The notes: generated by a model not told the origin, from the letters alone. A DNA stretch of 64,000 nt from Clostridium pasteurianum BC1 (GCF_000389635.1 NC_021182.1:62001-126000); one strand, 5' to 3'; positions 33,334 through 47,182 are shown, counted from the stretch's first letter. Made by a program: numbers and translations.

Positions 33334-33543
33334 ATGAATGCTACAGCTTCAAAGCAAATAGAAGCCAATAATTTAAAGGTAATTAAAGATGAAATTGAAT
33401 ATGAGTTATTAATGAATAAAAAATTTCATAAATATGCAGATTGTTGTAATGATGCTCAGCTTAAGTCACTATGCACTGAAGCAAGTAATGCCCATAGAGA
33501 AAATTTTAATAGTTTAAAAACTTATCTTGATTCACATCAATAA
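33334..33543 (+). CDS. Small spore-coat-associated protein (CotF partner-like)
   Basis: 69 aa: MNATASKQIEANNLKVIKDE then KKFHKYADCCNDAQLKSLC. Helical, with an adjacent Cys pair and a later Cys, like the ferritin-like short proteins encoded beside CotF homologues. CTGGAGG precedes the ATG. Spore location is inferred from the neighbour. Confidence 0.6.
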   Translation: MNATASKQIEANNLKVIKDEIEYELLMNKKFHKYADCCNDAQLKSLCTEASNAHRENFNSLKTYLDSHQ

Positions 33544-33565
33544 TAAAAATTTGGAGGTATATATT

Positions 33566-33844
33566 ATGGAGAGCAATGGTAATTTTAGTGAAAAGGAAAT
33601 GATGCAAGATCTATTAGCCACAGAAAAACAAGTTATTTCCTCCTACAGCACAGGTATAACTGAAACATCTTGTGCTAATCTAAGAAATACACTTGTAAAT
33701 AATTTTAGAAGTGCTCAGGATATTCAATATAAAGTATTTGATGCAATGAAACAAAGAGCTTGGTATCCTACTAAGGATGCACCAGAGAATGAGGTTCAAC
33801 AGCTTAAAACTGAAGTTACTCAAATGGTAAGTGAGTTAAAATAA
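33566..33844 (+). CDS. CotF-family spore coat protein
   Basis: 92 aa. FSEKEMMQDLLATEKQVISS, then TSCANLRNTLVNNFRSAQDI and YKVFDAMKQRAWYPTKDA, the characteristic order of coat F domains, in which the Trp-Tyr-Pro ending is conserved. TTGGAGG sets the start at 33566. Second gene of a two-gene unit closed by a strong terminator; expected in the mother cell during sporulation. Confidence 0.82.
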   Translation: MESNGNFSEKEMMQDLLATEKQVISSYSTGITETSCANLRNTLVNNFRSAQDIQYKVFDAMKQRAWYPTKDAPENEVQQLKTEVTQMVSELK

Positions 33845-33850
33845 TAAAAA

Positions 33851-33900
33851 TAGGAGCAAGAAAAGAGATTTTAGTCTTTTCTTGCTCCTATTCTGTATTT
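33851..33900 (+). terminator. Intrinsic terminator of the coat-protein unit
   Basis: TAGGAGCAAGAAAAGA paired with TCTTTTCTTGCTCCTA, a very long stem (33851-33890), followed by TTCTGTATTTT. Confidence 0.85.
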
Positions 33901-34015
33901 TACAGTAAAACCAAAATATTTAATAATTAATGCTAATATTTACTTATTGACGAAGTAAAATTAAAAGTATATAATAAACTGCGTGACAATTTGTTCTGTA
34001 AATTGTATAAAATAT

Positions 34016-34105
34016 GGAGAGATGTCCGAGCGGTTTAAGGAGCACGCCTGGAAAGCGTGTGTTGGGGAAACTCAACCGGGGGTTCGAATCCCCCTTTCTC
34101 CGCCA
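34016..34105 (+). tRNA. tRNA-Ser (anticodon GGA)
   Basis: 90 bases with long variable arm; acceptor GGAGAGA with TTTCTCC, anticodon stem CACGC/GCGTG around CTGGAAA, T loop TTCGAAT, CCA encoded. Decodes UCC and UCU. Confidence 0.94.
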
Positions 34106-34112
34106 TTAAAAC

Positions 34113-34384
34113 TTTGTCGTGCTAGATGGGGAGTTAGCGGTGTCTTGTAACCTGCAATCCGCTATAGCAGGGTTGAAGTCCTTGTTGAGGCTTTAATCTG
34201 TGAGGTCTGCCTTATATAAGTGGTGTTGAGAGCTTGGTCCCACGCAACGAAAATTCATGAACCCCGTCAGATCTGGAAGGAAGCAGCGGTAAGTGAACCC
34301 TTTCGTGTGCCGTGGAAAAACCTGGTTTGAGCTAACTGTATAAGTAACGCTCATGGATTATAGTCGAGACAAGGTGCACGACAT
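34113..34384 (+). ncRNA. ffs: Signal recognition particle RNA (large, Gram-positive type)
   Basis: About 270 bases. The conserved SRP54-binding hairpin (GAACCCCGTCAGATC, then GGAAGGAAGCAGCGGTAAG) lies at 34258-34296, and the ends (GTCGTGC near 34117 and GTGCACGAC near 34374) pair to close the molecule. The Alu-type 5' domain is present. Position between tRNA-Ser and dnaX is typical of Firmicutes. Confidence 0.93.
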
Positions 34385-34527
34385 TTAATTAAATATAAAT
34401 TCTTAAGGTGCATACAGCATCTTTTTTTATTATATATTAAATTAGTTTATGTAAATGTAGTATAATGTAAATGGGTATTATTTACTATGGATTTTATATT
34501 TGTTTCAACAACAATGAGGTGAAAAAA

Positions 34528-36156
34528 GTGGGATATACAGCGTTATATAGGGAGTGGAGGCCAAAAACTTTTGATGAGGTTGTAGGGCAAAAACATGTTA
34601 CTATAACATTAAAAAATCAAGTTAAGGATAATAGAATAGCCCATGCTTATCTATTGTGCGGCACAAGAGGAACTGGTAAGACGTCAACTGCTAAAATACT
34701 TTCAAAGGCAGTGAATTGCTTGAGTCCTCAGAATGGGGAGCCATGTAATCAATGTGAAATGTGTAAAAAAATCAATGCTGGTCTTGAAATAGATGTTACA
34801 GAATTAGATGCTGCTTCGCATAATGGTGTAGAAGATATAAGAAATATTATAGATGATGTTCAATATCCTCCACATGAAGCAAGGTTTAAGGTATATATTA
34901 TAGATGAAGTACACATGCTTTCTATGGGTGCAGTGAATGCTTTCTTAAAGACTCTTGAAGAACCACCTAAAAATGTTATGTTTATCTTGGCTACAACAGA
35001 TCCTCAAAGATTACCAATAACAATACTTTCAAGATGTCAAAGATTTGATTTTAAAAGAATAAAAAAAGATGAAATGTTTCAAAGACTCAGAGAAATAGTT
35101 GCAAAACAAGGTGTATTTGCAGATGATGAAAGTTTAAATCTAATAGCAAGAATATCTGATGGTGCCATGAGAGATGCACTTAGCATATTGGATCAAGCTA
35201 TATCTACAGGAAATGGTAAGGTTCAGTATGATGATATTATTAATATGCTTGGACTTGTGACCAATGAATATCTTATTAAAATAACCTCTGCATTAATAGA
35301 AAAGAGTATCGAAAATGCCATGAAAACAGTGGATAGCATAGTGTCTAGTGGTAAGGATATAAATATATTTATTAAAGATCTTATAATCCATATGAGAAAT
35401 CTCATGATGGTTAAAATTAGTAAGAATCCAGAAGAAATTTTAGATATGTCACAGGAAAATATAAAGCTTATTAGAGAACAGTCTGAAAAAATAAGAGTTG
35501 AAGAAATTATGAGGTATATAAAAATACTTCAGGATACAGAAGAAGAGTCTAAGTGGAGTAAGCAAAGTAGAATATATCTAGAATTAGCTGTCATAAAAAT
35601 GTGTAAAATAGAATATGATACCTCTAATGAAATTATACTTGCAAGACTTAATAAACTTGAGGGTATGATAAAGAATGGAAATATAGTATATAATAATAAA
35701 GCATCCAAGAAAAATGATGTAAAACAGGATATAAGAAAAATATCTAAGAGTGTTAATGAAGAAAATAAATCCTCTGTAGAAATAACAGATAATTTTATAA
35801 ATATTGAATCAAAATTAACTTTAGATGATGTAAAAAAAGTCTGGAAAGACATACTTGAAACTTTTAAAGCTAGAAGATTAAGAGTATTAGGTGCTCATCT
35901 TAGTAATGGTGAACCTGTAAGCTGTAAACATAGTATAATAGAAGTGAGATTTAAAAAGAGTTATAATTTCAGTAAGCAGAATTTACAAAAGTCTGAAAAT
36001 AATAAAAAAGTTGAAGATATATTTTCAGAGATACTTAAAGAAAAGATAAAAGTGCAGTATAGTGTAGAAAAAAATGAGGAGGAAACAAAGTTATCACCAG
36101 AGGATATAATAAAGCAGACCTTTGGAGAAGAAATAGTTGATATTATTGATGAATGA
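34528..36156 (+). CDS. dnaX: DNA polymerase III subunits gamma and tau
   Basis: 542 aa clamp-loader ATPase. Walker A GTRGTGKTS (about 45-53), four zinc cysteines in CLSPQNGEPCNQCEMC, Walker B IIDEVHMLS, sensor 1 LATTDPQRLP, SRC box LSRCQRFDF. It begins at GTG with GAGGTG six bases upstream, giving the standard VGYTALYREWRP start; a longer reading from 34471 has no ribosome binding site. Heads the conserved dnaX-ybaB-recR cluster. Confidence 0.96.
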   Translation: MGYTALYREWRPKTFDEVVGQKHVTITLKNQVKDNRIAHAYLLCGTRGTGKTSTAKILSKAVNCLSPQNGEPCNQCEMCKKINAGLEIDVTELDAASHNGVEDIRNIIDDVQYPPHEARFKVYIIDEVHMLSMGAVNAFLKTLEEPPKNVMFILATTDPQRLPITILSRCQRFDFKRIKKDEMFQRLREIVAKQGVFADDESLNLIARISDGAMRDALSILDQAISTGNGKVQYDDIINMLGLVTNEYLIKITSALIEKSIENAMKTVDSIVSSGKDINIFIKDLIIHMRNLMMVKISKNPEEILDMSQENIKLIREQSEKIRVEEIMRYIKILQDTEEESKWSKQSRIYLELAVIKMCKIEYDTSNEIILARLNKLEGMIKNGNIVYNNKASKKNDVKQDIRKISKSVNEENKSSVEITDNFINIESKLTLDDVKKVWKDILETFKARRLRVLGAHLSNGEPVSCKHSIIEVRFKKSYNFSKQNLQKSENNKKVEDIFSEILKEKIKVQYSVEKNEEETKLSPEDIIKQTFGEEIVDIIDE

Positions 36157-36220
36157 TGTTTTAAATGGTAAAATATAAAATACTGAAACTTAATTTAGTT
36201 TATTTTAGGAGGGTATATAT

Positions 36221-36562
36221 ATGGCAAAAGGTGGATTCCCAGGAATGGGCGGAGGAAACATGAACAATTTGATAAAGCAGGCACAAAAGTTCCAAAAGCA
36301 AATGGAGGATATGCAAAAGGACCTTGAAAATAAAAGCTTTGAGGCTACTGTGGGTGGCGGTGCTGTTACGGCTGTAGTTAATGGCAAGAAACAATTAATT
36401 GATGTTAAAATAAAACCAGAAGTAGTTGACCCAGATGATGTAGAAATGCTTCAAGATTTAATTATATCAGCTTGTAATGAAGCTTTTAAAAAAGCTGAGG
36501 ATGAATCAGCAGGTGAAATGAAAAAAATGACAGGTGGAATGAATATACCTGGAATGTTTTAA
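36221..36562 (+). CDS. YbaB/EbfC nucleoid-associated protein
   Basis: 113 aa. [20 protein letters not shown], then [20 protein letters not shown], then [20 protein letters not shown], the family strand-turn region. A dimeric DNA-binding protein usually found between dnaX and recR. TTAGGAGGG precedes the ATG. Confidence 0.94.
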   Translation: MAKGGFPGMGGGNMNNLIKQAQKFQKQMEDMQKDLENKSFEATVGGGAVTAVVNGKKQLIDVKIKPEVVDPDDVEMLQDLIISACNEAFKKAEDESAGEMKKMTGGMNIPGMF

Positions 36563-36579
36563 TAATTGAGGTGACGGTG

Positions 36580-37176
36580 TTGGATTTTTATCCAGTAGCA
36601 ATAGAGAAGTTAATAGAGGAATTTGCTAAACTTCCTGGTATAGGGCATAAAACTGCTCAAAGACTAACCCTTTATGTGTTAAATTTGCCCAAAGAAGAAG
36701 TTGATGAATTTTCAAAAGCACTTGTTAAAGCCAGAGGTACTATAAAGTATTGTTCTATATGTGGAAATTTTACTGATACTGATCCATGTGCTATATGTTC
36801 TAATCCAAGCCGGGATAAAAAGATTATTTGTGTAGTAGAAGAACCTAAGGATATCATGGCTATAGAAAAGGTTAGAGAATATAATGGTGTATATCATGTG
36901 TTACATGGAGTAATATCACCAATGTCTGGAAAAGGTCCGGATTCCATAAAATTAAAAGAACTAGTAAGCCGCATGAAGGATGAAATTAAAGAAGTGATAG
37001 TTGCAACAAATCCTAATGTTGATGGAGAAGCTACTGCTATGTATATATCTAAATTATTGAAGCCATTAAGCATTAAGGTTACTAGAATTGCACATGGAAT
37101 ACCTATGGGTGGAGATCTTGAATATGCAGATGAAATAACTTTATCAAAAGCTCTTGAGGGAAGAAAAGAAATATAA
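36580..37176 (+). CDS. recR: Recombination protein RecR
   Basis: 198 aa. Helix-hairpin-helix [15 protein letters not shown], zinc finger [16 protein letters not shown] (about 54-69), Toprim domain [13 protein letters not shown], and the end THRIAHGIP-like [16 protein letters not shown]. Works with RecFO in gap repair. GAGGTG and the usual [11 protein letters not shown]-terminus favour the TTG at 36580; a GTG three codons upstream is possible. Confidence 0.95.
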   Translation: MDFYPVAIEKLIEEFAKLPGIGHKTAQRLTLYVLNLPKEEVDEFSKALVKARGTIKYCSICGNFTDTDPCAICSNPSRDKKIICVVEEPKDIMAIEKVREYNGVYHVLHGVISPMSGKGPDSIKLKELVSRMKDEIKEVIVATNPNVDGEATAMYISKLLKPLSIKVTRIAHGIPMGGDLEYADEITLSKALEGRKEI

Positions 37177-37239
37177 CAGGAATATTATTCCCATTTTATG
37201 TCTATAATTGTAAAGAGGTATAAAATGGGAGGTTTTTTT

Positions 37240-37512
37240 ATGGTTAAGAAAAAAAGTGTAAAATTAAATAACAATATTAAATATAATTTGGATCAAAAAG
37301 ATATTATTGCTGCTATAGAAGAAGCCAGAAAGGAACTACAAGCTTGTAGAGATTATTTTGAACTTGTGAATGAGCCTGTATTAATAGATTATGCTATTTA
37401 CAAAGAAGCGGCAGCTAAGGCGAGATATATATATCTTCTTGCAGAAGCGAAAAAATTAAACATAAGAGTTGACGGATTTAATATATATACTGTGGAAGAG
37501 AATGTTGATTAA
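37240..37512 (+). CDS. YaaL-family (DUF2508) small protein
   Basis: 90 aa. DIIAAIEEARKELQACRDYF, then AAAKARYIYLLAEAKK, matching YaaL proteins placed between recR and bofA in Firmicutes. GGGAGG at 37225-37230 places the start at 37240. Function unknown. Confidence 0.85.
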   Translation: MVKKKSVKLNNNIKYNLDQKDIIAAIEEARKELQACRDYFELVNEPVLIDYAIYKEAAAKARYIYLLAEAKKLNIRVDGFNIYTVEENVD

Positions 37513-37537
37513 CATGTATAAATAGGGGGATGATCAA

Positions 37538-37792
37538 ATGGAATACGTGGGATATTTTTTAATAGCGATAATAGGATTATTTATTGTTGTTAGACTACTA
37601 GCGTGGCCATTAAAAATATTCATTAAGTTGATAATAAATGCAGTACTTGGAACTATACTCTTGTTTATAGTGAATTTAGTAGGAGTTCATTTTGGGTTTA
37701 CCATAGGAATTAACTTAGTAACAGCACTTGTAGCAGGCTTTTTTGGTGTTCCAGGAGTTATTTTTTTATTAATTTTTAAATTTATTTTATGA
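37538..37792 (+). CDS. bofA: BofA-family pro-sigma-K processing inhibitor homologue
   Basis: 84 aa, two to three membrane helices: LIAIIGLFIVVRLLAWPLKI, ALLFNLVG-like FIVNLVGVHFGFTIGINLVT, and a GVPGVIFLLI end. BofA holds the SpoIVFB protease inactive in Bacillus sporulation; in clostridia that checkpoint may be absent, so the role is uncertain. GGGGGATGATC precedes the ATG. Confidence 0.85.
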   Translation: MEYVGYFLIAIIGLFIVVRLLAWPLKIFIKLIINAVLGTILLFIVNLVGVHFGFTIGINLVTALVAGFFGVPGVIFLLIFKFIL

Positions 37793-38451
37793 TTAAACCA
37801 CAAAAAGCTATAAATTAATTTTCACTATATCATTTATAGCGGTCTCAATATTAATTTAATAACATGAGGAATGTTATTAAGTTTTTTCTGAAGGTTTCCT
37901 ATGTATTCTGCGAACTACTCCAACTTAAAGAAGTAAGAGCTTCCTGCTTCCAAGAGTTATTAATCTACAATCTTTACAGGCTTGAAATCCACTTGCACTG
38001 AGGGAACTATGCGATAGAGACCTATATGAGTCTTGGATTTTACGTAGGGAAGGCATAGCTTGGTTTTCGCATTTTTGTATTCTCCCCACAGCCTTATATA
38101 TTCAGTTTACAAAGAGTAACTAACATTTATATTATATCTAAAATAATAATAATTATACAAATTTAATTAATATAAATGCTATGGAATCATTCATATTAAT
38201 GTACTATCCATCTCCCACCTATAGAGATAGGAGAAATCCGCACATTAGGTTAAATGGACTAGTTTATATGTATACTTATCCTAGTGTATCTATAAGTAAA
38301 AAAGATTGTTAATAATAGATATAGCTATCATATAGGACTAATATAAATATAATGAGTAATAACATATTATAATAAATTAAACTTTATGCTATTATAATAC
38401 TCATTGCAATTTTATAAAAATAATCTACTCAATATTAAAAAATAAAAAATG
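37793..38451. other. Intergenic region with repetitive remnants before rRNA operon 1
   Basis: Contains a hairpin-like AGCTATAAATT/TTTATAGC (37806-37841). Repeats shared with 2.15-2.24 kb occur at 37927-37951 and 38197-38253, and the 245 bases between them (TGAAATCCACTTGCACTGAG, then CGCATTTTTGTATTCTCC) look like a mobile-element end. No gene recognised. Confidence 0.5.
38197..38253 (+). repeat. Dispersed repeat, copy B (first copy at 2184-2241)
   Basis: Starts TTAATGTACTATCCATCTCC and ends CACATTAGGTTAA; nearly the same as copy A. The accompanying GAAG(T/C)AAGAG hairpin unit is displaced to 37927-37951 here. Confidence 0.65.
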
Positions 38452-38480
38452 TTGACAAGATTCTTAAATAATGATATTAT
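38452..38480 (+). promoter_or_regulatory. Promoter of rRNA operon 1
   Basis: TTGACA (38452-38457), 17 bases, TATTAT (38475-38480), then the AAAAGCTGTCAGATGACAGG leader start shared with operon 2. The -10 differs from operon 2 (TATAAT). Confidence 0.85.
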
Positions 38481-38642
38481 ATAAAAGCTGTCAGATGACA
38501 GGAATTGATCTTTGAAAATTAAACAGAGTATAAGAATAAAACAAACCAGCAATTCTTTAGATTTTAAGAAATTGAAATCAAGAGTAACAAATTCTTCAGT
38601 AAAATGGAGAAGCAAAGCGATGAGTTAACATCAAACTTATAA

Positions 38643-40154
<1,512 letters not shown>

Positions 40155-40385
40155 TAAGCATGGTAGGATAACTACTGTGATATGGTTGTTTAACTCTTAT
40201 CTCTGTTTAATTTTGAGAGATCAATATCTCTTAAATGTACTTTGAAAATTGCATAGTGAAACAAAAAGTAAAGTAAAATAATAAAACAAATATCCTTTGT
40301 ATAATTAATCTTTATCTTTAATAAAATGAAGATTAAAACAAAATAAAAGACTAAACTCGAAAAGCTAACGCTTAAGAGTATAACA

Positions 40386-43286
<2,901 letters not shown>

Positions 43287-43410
43287 ATTTAAATAAATTA
43301 CTAAAGTGTATATTAGTATATAATATAATATTATATTTTACTTTTACCCTTTACTATGCAATTTTGAGAGTACATTTTAATTCTTAATTTTAACTCTCAA
43401 TTTAATATAT

Positions 43411-43525
43411 CCAGTGTCTATGACTTAGAGGTAACACCCGTTCCCATTCCGAACACGAAGGTTAAGCTCTTATGTGCTGATGGTACTGCAGGGGTAGCCC
43501 TGTGGCAGAGTAGGTCGATGCTGGG
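43411..43525 (+). rRNA. 5S ribosomal RNA (operon 1)
   Basis: CCAGTGTCTATGACTTAGAG at the start pairs with GATGCTGGG at the end; CCGTTCCCATTCCGAACACG is the conserved loop. A small ATAGTATTTTTAATACTAT hairpin follows. Confidence 0.95.
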
Positions 43526-43552
43526 TTTATAGTATTTTTAATACTATTTTAT

Positions 43553-43627
43553 GGCCCCTTGGTCAAGCGGTTAAGACACCACCCTTTCACGGTGGTATCA
43601 TGGGTTCAAGTCCCGTAGGGGTCACCA
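43553..43627 (+). tRNA. tRNA-Glu (anticodon TTC)
   Basis: 75 bases; acceptor GGCCCCT with AGGGGTC, anticodon stem CCACC/GGTGG around CTTTCAC, CCA encoded. Confidence 0.94.
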
Positions 43628-43689
43628 ATTACTTATGCTTGGTTTTACCTTAAGTTGTTTAACTAAGCATTTGTTTATTAATTATTTGT

Positions 43690-43773
43690 GCAGGTGTGGC
43701 GGAATTGGCAGACGCACTAGACTTAGGATCTAGCGCCTATGGCATGGGGGTTCGACTCCCTTCACCTGCACCA
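43690..43773 (+). tRNA. tRNA-Leu (anticodon TAG)
   Basis: 84 bases, class II with variable arm; acceptor GCAGGTG with CACCTGC, anticodon stem CTAGA/TCTAG around CTTAGGA, CCA encoded. Confidence 0.94.
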
Positions 43774-43780
43774 ATTTTAA

Positions 43781-43855
43781 GCGGGAGTGGCTCAGTGGTA
43801 GAGCGTCACCTTGCCAAGGTGAACGTCGCGAGTTCGAATCTCGTCTTCCGCTCCA
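43781..43855 (+). tRNA. tRNA-Gly (anticodon GCC)
   Basis: 75 bases; acceptor GCGGGAG with CTTCCGC, anticodon loop TTGCCAA, CCA encoded. Confidence 0.94.
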
Positions 43856-43862
43856 AATATAT

Positions 43863-43936
43863 GCGGGTGTAACTCAATGGTAGAGTGTCAGCCTTCCAAG
43901 CTGGTTACGAGGGTTCGATTCCCTTCACCCGCTCCA
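43863..43936 (+). tRNA. tRNA-Gly (anticodon TCC)
   Basis: 74 bases; acceptor GCGGGTG with CACCCGC, anticodon loop CTTCCAA, CCA encoded. Together with the preceding tRNA it covers all glycine codons. Confidence 0.94.
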
Positions 43937-43939
43937 TAT

Positions 43940-44016
<77 letters not shown>

Positions 44017-44018
44017 AA

Positions 44019-44054
44019 AGAATCTTCTTGAAATATAGAAGGTTCTTTTTTTAT
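44019..44054 (+). terminator. Terminator of rRNA operon 1
   Basis: AGAATCTTCT (44019-44028) and AGAAGGTTCT (44037-44046) with a run of seven T. Confidence 0.85.
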
Positions 44055-44212
44055 TATGTATCTTAAAGTTAGATTGTGATTTAGTGAAAGATAAGTTAAG
44101 ATGGTCATTCAAAAAGTTTATGGATAGCAGAACTAAGATTTATAAAAAGTATAAAATTTTTTCACTTACTTTATTATTAAATTGAAGCTTTATAGTGAGA
44201 TTTTAAAAAAAC

Positions 44213-44425
44213 TGTGGATAAATTTAAGTTTATCCACAGTTTTTTATAGATATTAACAGAAAGCTGTGAATAAATATAATAATTTTTATATATTTTGTAG
44301 TTTAAAAATATAAATTATCAATATATAGTATTGTGCATAATGTTAATAACTTATATACATAGCTAATCCATTACAGTATAAGTGTTTACAGAGTTATAAT
44401 ATATACTGTGTATAACTTATCAACA
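44213..44425. promoter_or_regulatory. Cluster of DnaA-box-like sites
   Basis: TGTGGATAA (44213-44221) and inverted TTATCCACA (44230-44238) are perfect consensus boxes. One-mismatch boxes follow: TGTGAATAA (44265), TGTGCATAA (44332), TGTGTATAA (44407) and TTATCAACA (44417). The first pair also forms a perfect hairpin ending in T and could serve as a terminator. The stretch is otherwise non-coding. Confidence 0.55.
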
Positions 44426-44525
44426 TTATATGTTGATATTATGCTTAATTTTTAGTAATTCATAAAAATATTGATAGTTATTTGTTAAGTGTGTCATAAT
44501 ATTATATTGAATGGAAGATGATGAT

Positions 44526-45218
44526 ATGAATATAGAAAAAAATACAATATCTGTACAATTTATAAATAGGCCTAACAGATTTCAGGCATATGTAAAATTA
44601 AATAACGAAATTATTATGGTTCATGTGCCTAATACGGGAAGATGTAAAGAGATATTAATTCCTGGCTGCACAGTAATTTTAAGAGAAGAAAATGGAGTAA
44701 ATAGAAAAACTAAATATGATTTAATTGCTGCCTATAAGGGAGATAAACTTATAAATATAGATTCACAAATACCCAATAAAGTAGTTCACGAAGCATTGAT
44801 ACAAAAAAAAATTAAAAAGCTAAAAAGATTTACTAATATAGAGAGAGAAAAAAATTATGGTAATAGTAGATTCGATTTTAAGCTTACGGATTCTAAGGGT
44901 GGCATATATTATTTAGAAGTAAAGGGGGTTACCTATGAGGAGGATGGTAAGGCCAAGTTTCCAGATGCACCTACAGATAGAGGAAGAAAACATTTAATTG
45001 AACTAATTGATGTGAAAAATGAGGGGATGAATGCAGGGGTTATGTTTGTTCTTCAGATGGATAATATGAAGTCTTTTAGTCCATACGATTCTATGGATTA
45101 TAAGTTTGGAGAAGCACTTAGAAAAGCTAAGGAAAGTCAAGTTGATATTTTCGCCTATGAATGTAATGTGGCAGAAAAATTTATAACTATCTCTAATGAA
45201 ATAGATGTTATATTATAA
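44526..45218 (+). CDS. sfsA: SfsA-family DNA-binding/nuclease-like protein
   Basis: 230 aa. VHVPNTGRCKEILIPGCTVI is the OB-fold N-terminal hallmark; the C-terminal half has SRFDFKL, YYLEVKGVTYEEDGKAKFPD and PTDRGRKHLIEL, an endonuclease-like fold with Asp, Glu and Lys. Named for sugar fermentation stimulation in E. coli; the biochemical role is unclear. GGAAG spacing supports the ATG at 44526 over 44511. Confidence 0.9.
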   Translation: MNIEKNTISVQFINRPNRFQAYVKLNNEIIMVHVPNTGRCKEILIPGCTVILREENGVNRKTKYDLIAAYKGDKLINIDSQIPNKVVHEALIQKKIKKLKRFTNIEREKNYGNSRFDFKLTDSKGGIYYLEVKGVTYEEDGKAKFPDAPTDRGRKHLIELIDVKNEGMNAGVMFVLQMDNMKSFSPYDSMDYKFGEALRKAKESQVDIFAYECNVAEKFITISNEIDVIL

Positions 45219-45332
45219 AATAATGTACATTAAGTTTTATTTTACTTATAATGTTTATATAAATAAAATAAAACTTAAATTAGATTCTATAACTAATAAT
45301 AAGATTATAGCTTAGGGGGATAACTTATAATT

Positions 45333-45872
45333 ATGAAATTTAAATATTGTCCTATATGTGGTGGAAAACTAGAGGAAAAGTTTAGTTATGACGAGGGAGG
45401 AGTTCCATATTGTCCCAAAGACGATATTATGTACTTTGATACCCCTACACCTTGCGTAATAGTAGCAGTTGTTAAAGATGATAAAATATTGCTATTGAAG
45501 CAAAGTTATATTTTTAAACATTCAAAAGTATTAGTATCAGGATATGTAACTAATGGAGAAATTGTAGAAGATACAGTACTAAGAGAAGTTAAAGAAGAAA
45601 CTGGAATAGTTGTGAAAGAACCAAAATATTTAGGAAGTTATTATTTATCATCAAGAGAAATAATAATGCTGACATTTATGGTGAAATACGAAAGTGGTGA
45701 TATAATAAAGTCAGATGAAGTAGAGTGGGTTGATTGGAGCAATTTAGAGGATGCACTTTGTGAAATGTGTGAAGATGAAATAGGAAAAAGTGTAGTGAGA
45801 AAAGTACTTAAAAATGTAGGGCATAAAGACAAAAAGGCTTATAGATGTGATGATGGAAGCTGCGAGCTATAA
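45333..45872 (+). CDS. Nudix hydrolase with N-terminal zinc ribbon
   Basis: 179 aa. Zinc ribbon KYCPICGGKL then YCPKDD at residues 5-32. Nudix box GYVTNGEIVEDTVLREVKEE then TGI (about 71-93) with the essential Arg-Glu and Glu-Glu residues. The ribbon-plus-Nudix build resembles NADH pyrophosphatases, but the NudC specificity motif is not evident, so the substrate is open. AGGGGGAT precedes the ATG. Confidence 0.85.
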   Translation: MKFKYCPICGGKLEEKFSYDEGGVPYCPKDDIMYFDTPTPCVIVAVVKDDKILLLKQSYIFKHSKVLVSGYVTNGEIVEDTVLREVKEETGIVVKEPKYLGSYYLSSREIIMLTFMVKYESGDIIKSDEVEWVDWSNLEDALCEMCEDEIGKSVVRKVLKNVGHKDKKAYRCDDGSCEL

Positions 45873-45920
45873 TAGAAAGTTTAGTATTAAAAATAAAAGT
45901 TACATAAAAAAATATATTAA

Positions 45921-45972
45921 AAAGGGATCGTCCCCAAATGTATTAATATGCATCGGAGACACCCCTTTTTTA
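45921..45972. terminator. Terminator between convergent genes
   Basis: AAAAGGG with CGTCCCC pairs with GGAGACACCCCTTTT around an ATTAATAT loop, then T residues. Confidence 0.6.
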
Positions 45973-45997
45973 TTTATAAATAGCTTTTAATTGCTAA

Positions 45998-47182
45998 TTA
46001 TAATAATAGATCTTTTTTTCTAAATACAAGATGAGAAATAATATAGCAAATAATGCCTATAGCAATTAAAAATATAACAGAGAATAATGGTGTTGCATAG
46101 GTTACTCCTAATCTAGGTGCTAAAGAGTTACTTAGTACGCTTCCAGAAGAACCGTAGGTTGTAAATAAGAAAGGCCATATTTTCTGTAAATAAGGTATTT
46201 GACCTAGTATTATAAATACAATTGGTATAAGAATACTTATAGTCATAGATATTGAGCTGCTTTTCAAAATTGTGGAAAGTAAGAAAAATATAGATGAACA
46301 AGCAAATATATAAATTAGTTGAAATAAGAATATAAGTATAATAAATTGCCATGCAGGCATTATTGATGTACTTCCAAACACAGGTATTAATGAGGTTTGT
46401 CCTACATTAGTAGATATAATTGCTTTAACATAGGTTGTACCAACGGTAACTGGATTTAGAGGATTTCCGAAGCCGAAGATTAAACCCATTATTACGTAGG
46501 AAATTAATTCTACTATTATAATTACTGCAAAACTTGATAATATAGCAGATAAAAACTTTGATAAAAGTAATTTATTTCTTGTAATAGGTCTGGTTAATAA
46601 TACTTTCATTGTAGGTGGTGTATATTCTCCGGAAACAATATCAGCTACAAGTATAGCTATTATAATAGGTATAAAAATTGAACCTATTAGGGTGATTAAG
46701 CCTTGTAAAAATGATTGTGCTGATACATCTCCACTTTTTTCTGGTCTTATGTTATGGTCAATGTAATATTGATTAGTTATAATTTGTTTATTAAAATATT
46801 CTTTTGAACTTGCCTCAGTTAGATCTGATGCATTATCTCTCTGCTGTTTTAATTCTTTTATACTATTATTTAAAGTATCTTTCCAGTTATCTGAGTCTGC
46901 GGCTTTTGACAATTGAAGTTGACTAATTTGAGTATTGAGCTGATCTATTTGGTCTTGAAGCTGAGCTTGCTTTTTTTCATCTTTTGTGCTATTTTTTTCA
47001 TTTTGAATTGAAGTAACAGCCTGCTTATAAGCATTTATTTGTGCATCGGGAGTTTGGAGCTTAGAGAATTTTACATCGGCAAAAGCAAATAATGCACAAA
47101 GTGCTGCTAAAATTATTACAGTAATTATAAACTTTTTTCTATGCCACAATTTTATAAATTCATTTGATATTAATCCAAGCAT
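45998..47182 (-). CDS. ABC-2 type transporter permease
   Basis: 394 aa. One N-terminal transmembrane helix (FIITVIILAALCALFAFADV), a Gln/Lys-rich extracellular coiled coil (about 45-130), and five further helices including EYTPPTMKVLLTRPITRN, which marks the ABC-2 permease class. Overlaps its ATPase gene by one base. Probably exports or resists a lantibiotic or bacitracin-type peptide; the substrate is not shown. Confidence 0.85.
   Translation of the reverse strand: MLGLISNEFIKLWHRKKFIITVIILAALCALFAFADVKFSKLQTPDAQINAYKQAVTSIQNEKNSTKDEKKQAQLQDQIDQLNTQISQLQLSKAADSDNWKDTLNNSIKELKQQRDNASDLTEASSKEYFNKQIITNQYYIDHNIRPEKSGDVSAQSFLQGLITLIGSIFIPIIIAILVADIVSGEYTPPTMKVLLTRPITRNKLLLSKFLSAILSSFAVIIIVELISYVIMGLIFGFGNPLNPVTVGTTYVKAIISTNVGQTSLIPVFGSTSIMPAWQFIILIFLFQLIYIFACSSIFFLLSTILKSSSISMTISILIPIVFIILGQIPYLQKIWPFLFTTYGSSGSVLSNSLAPRLGVTYATPLFSVIFLIAIGIICYIISHLVFRKKDLLL

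Noticed and set aside
44213-44425. Calling this region oriC
   Set aside because: No dnaA or dnaN nearby and no clear unwinding element; the boxes alone do not prove an origin.
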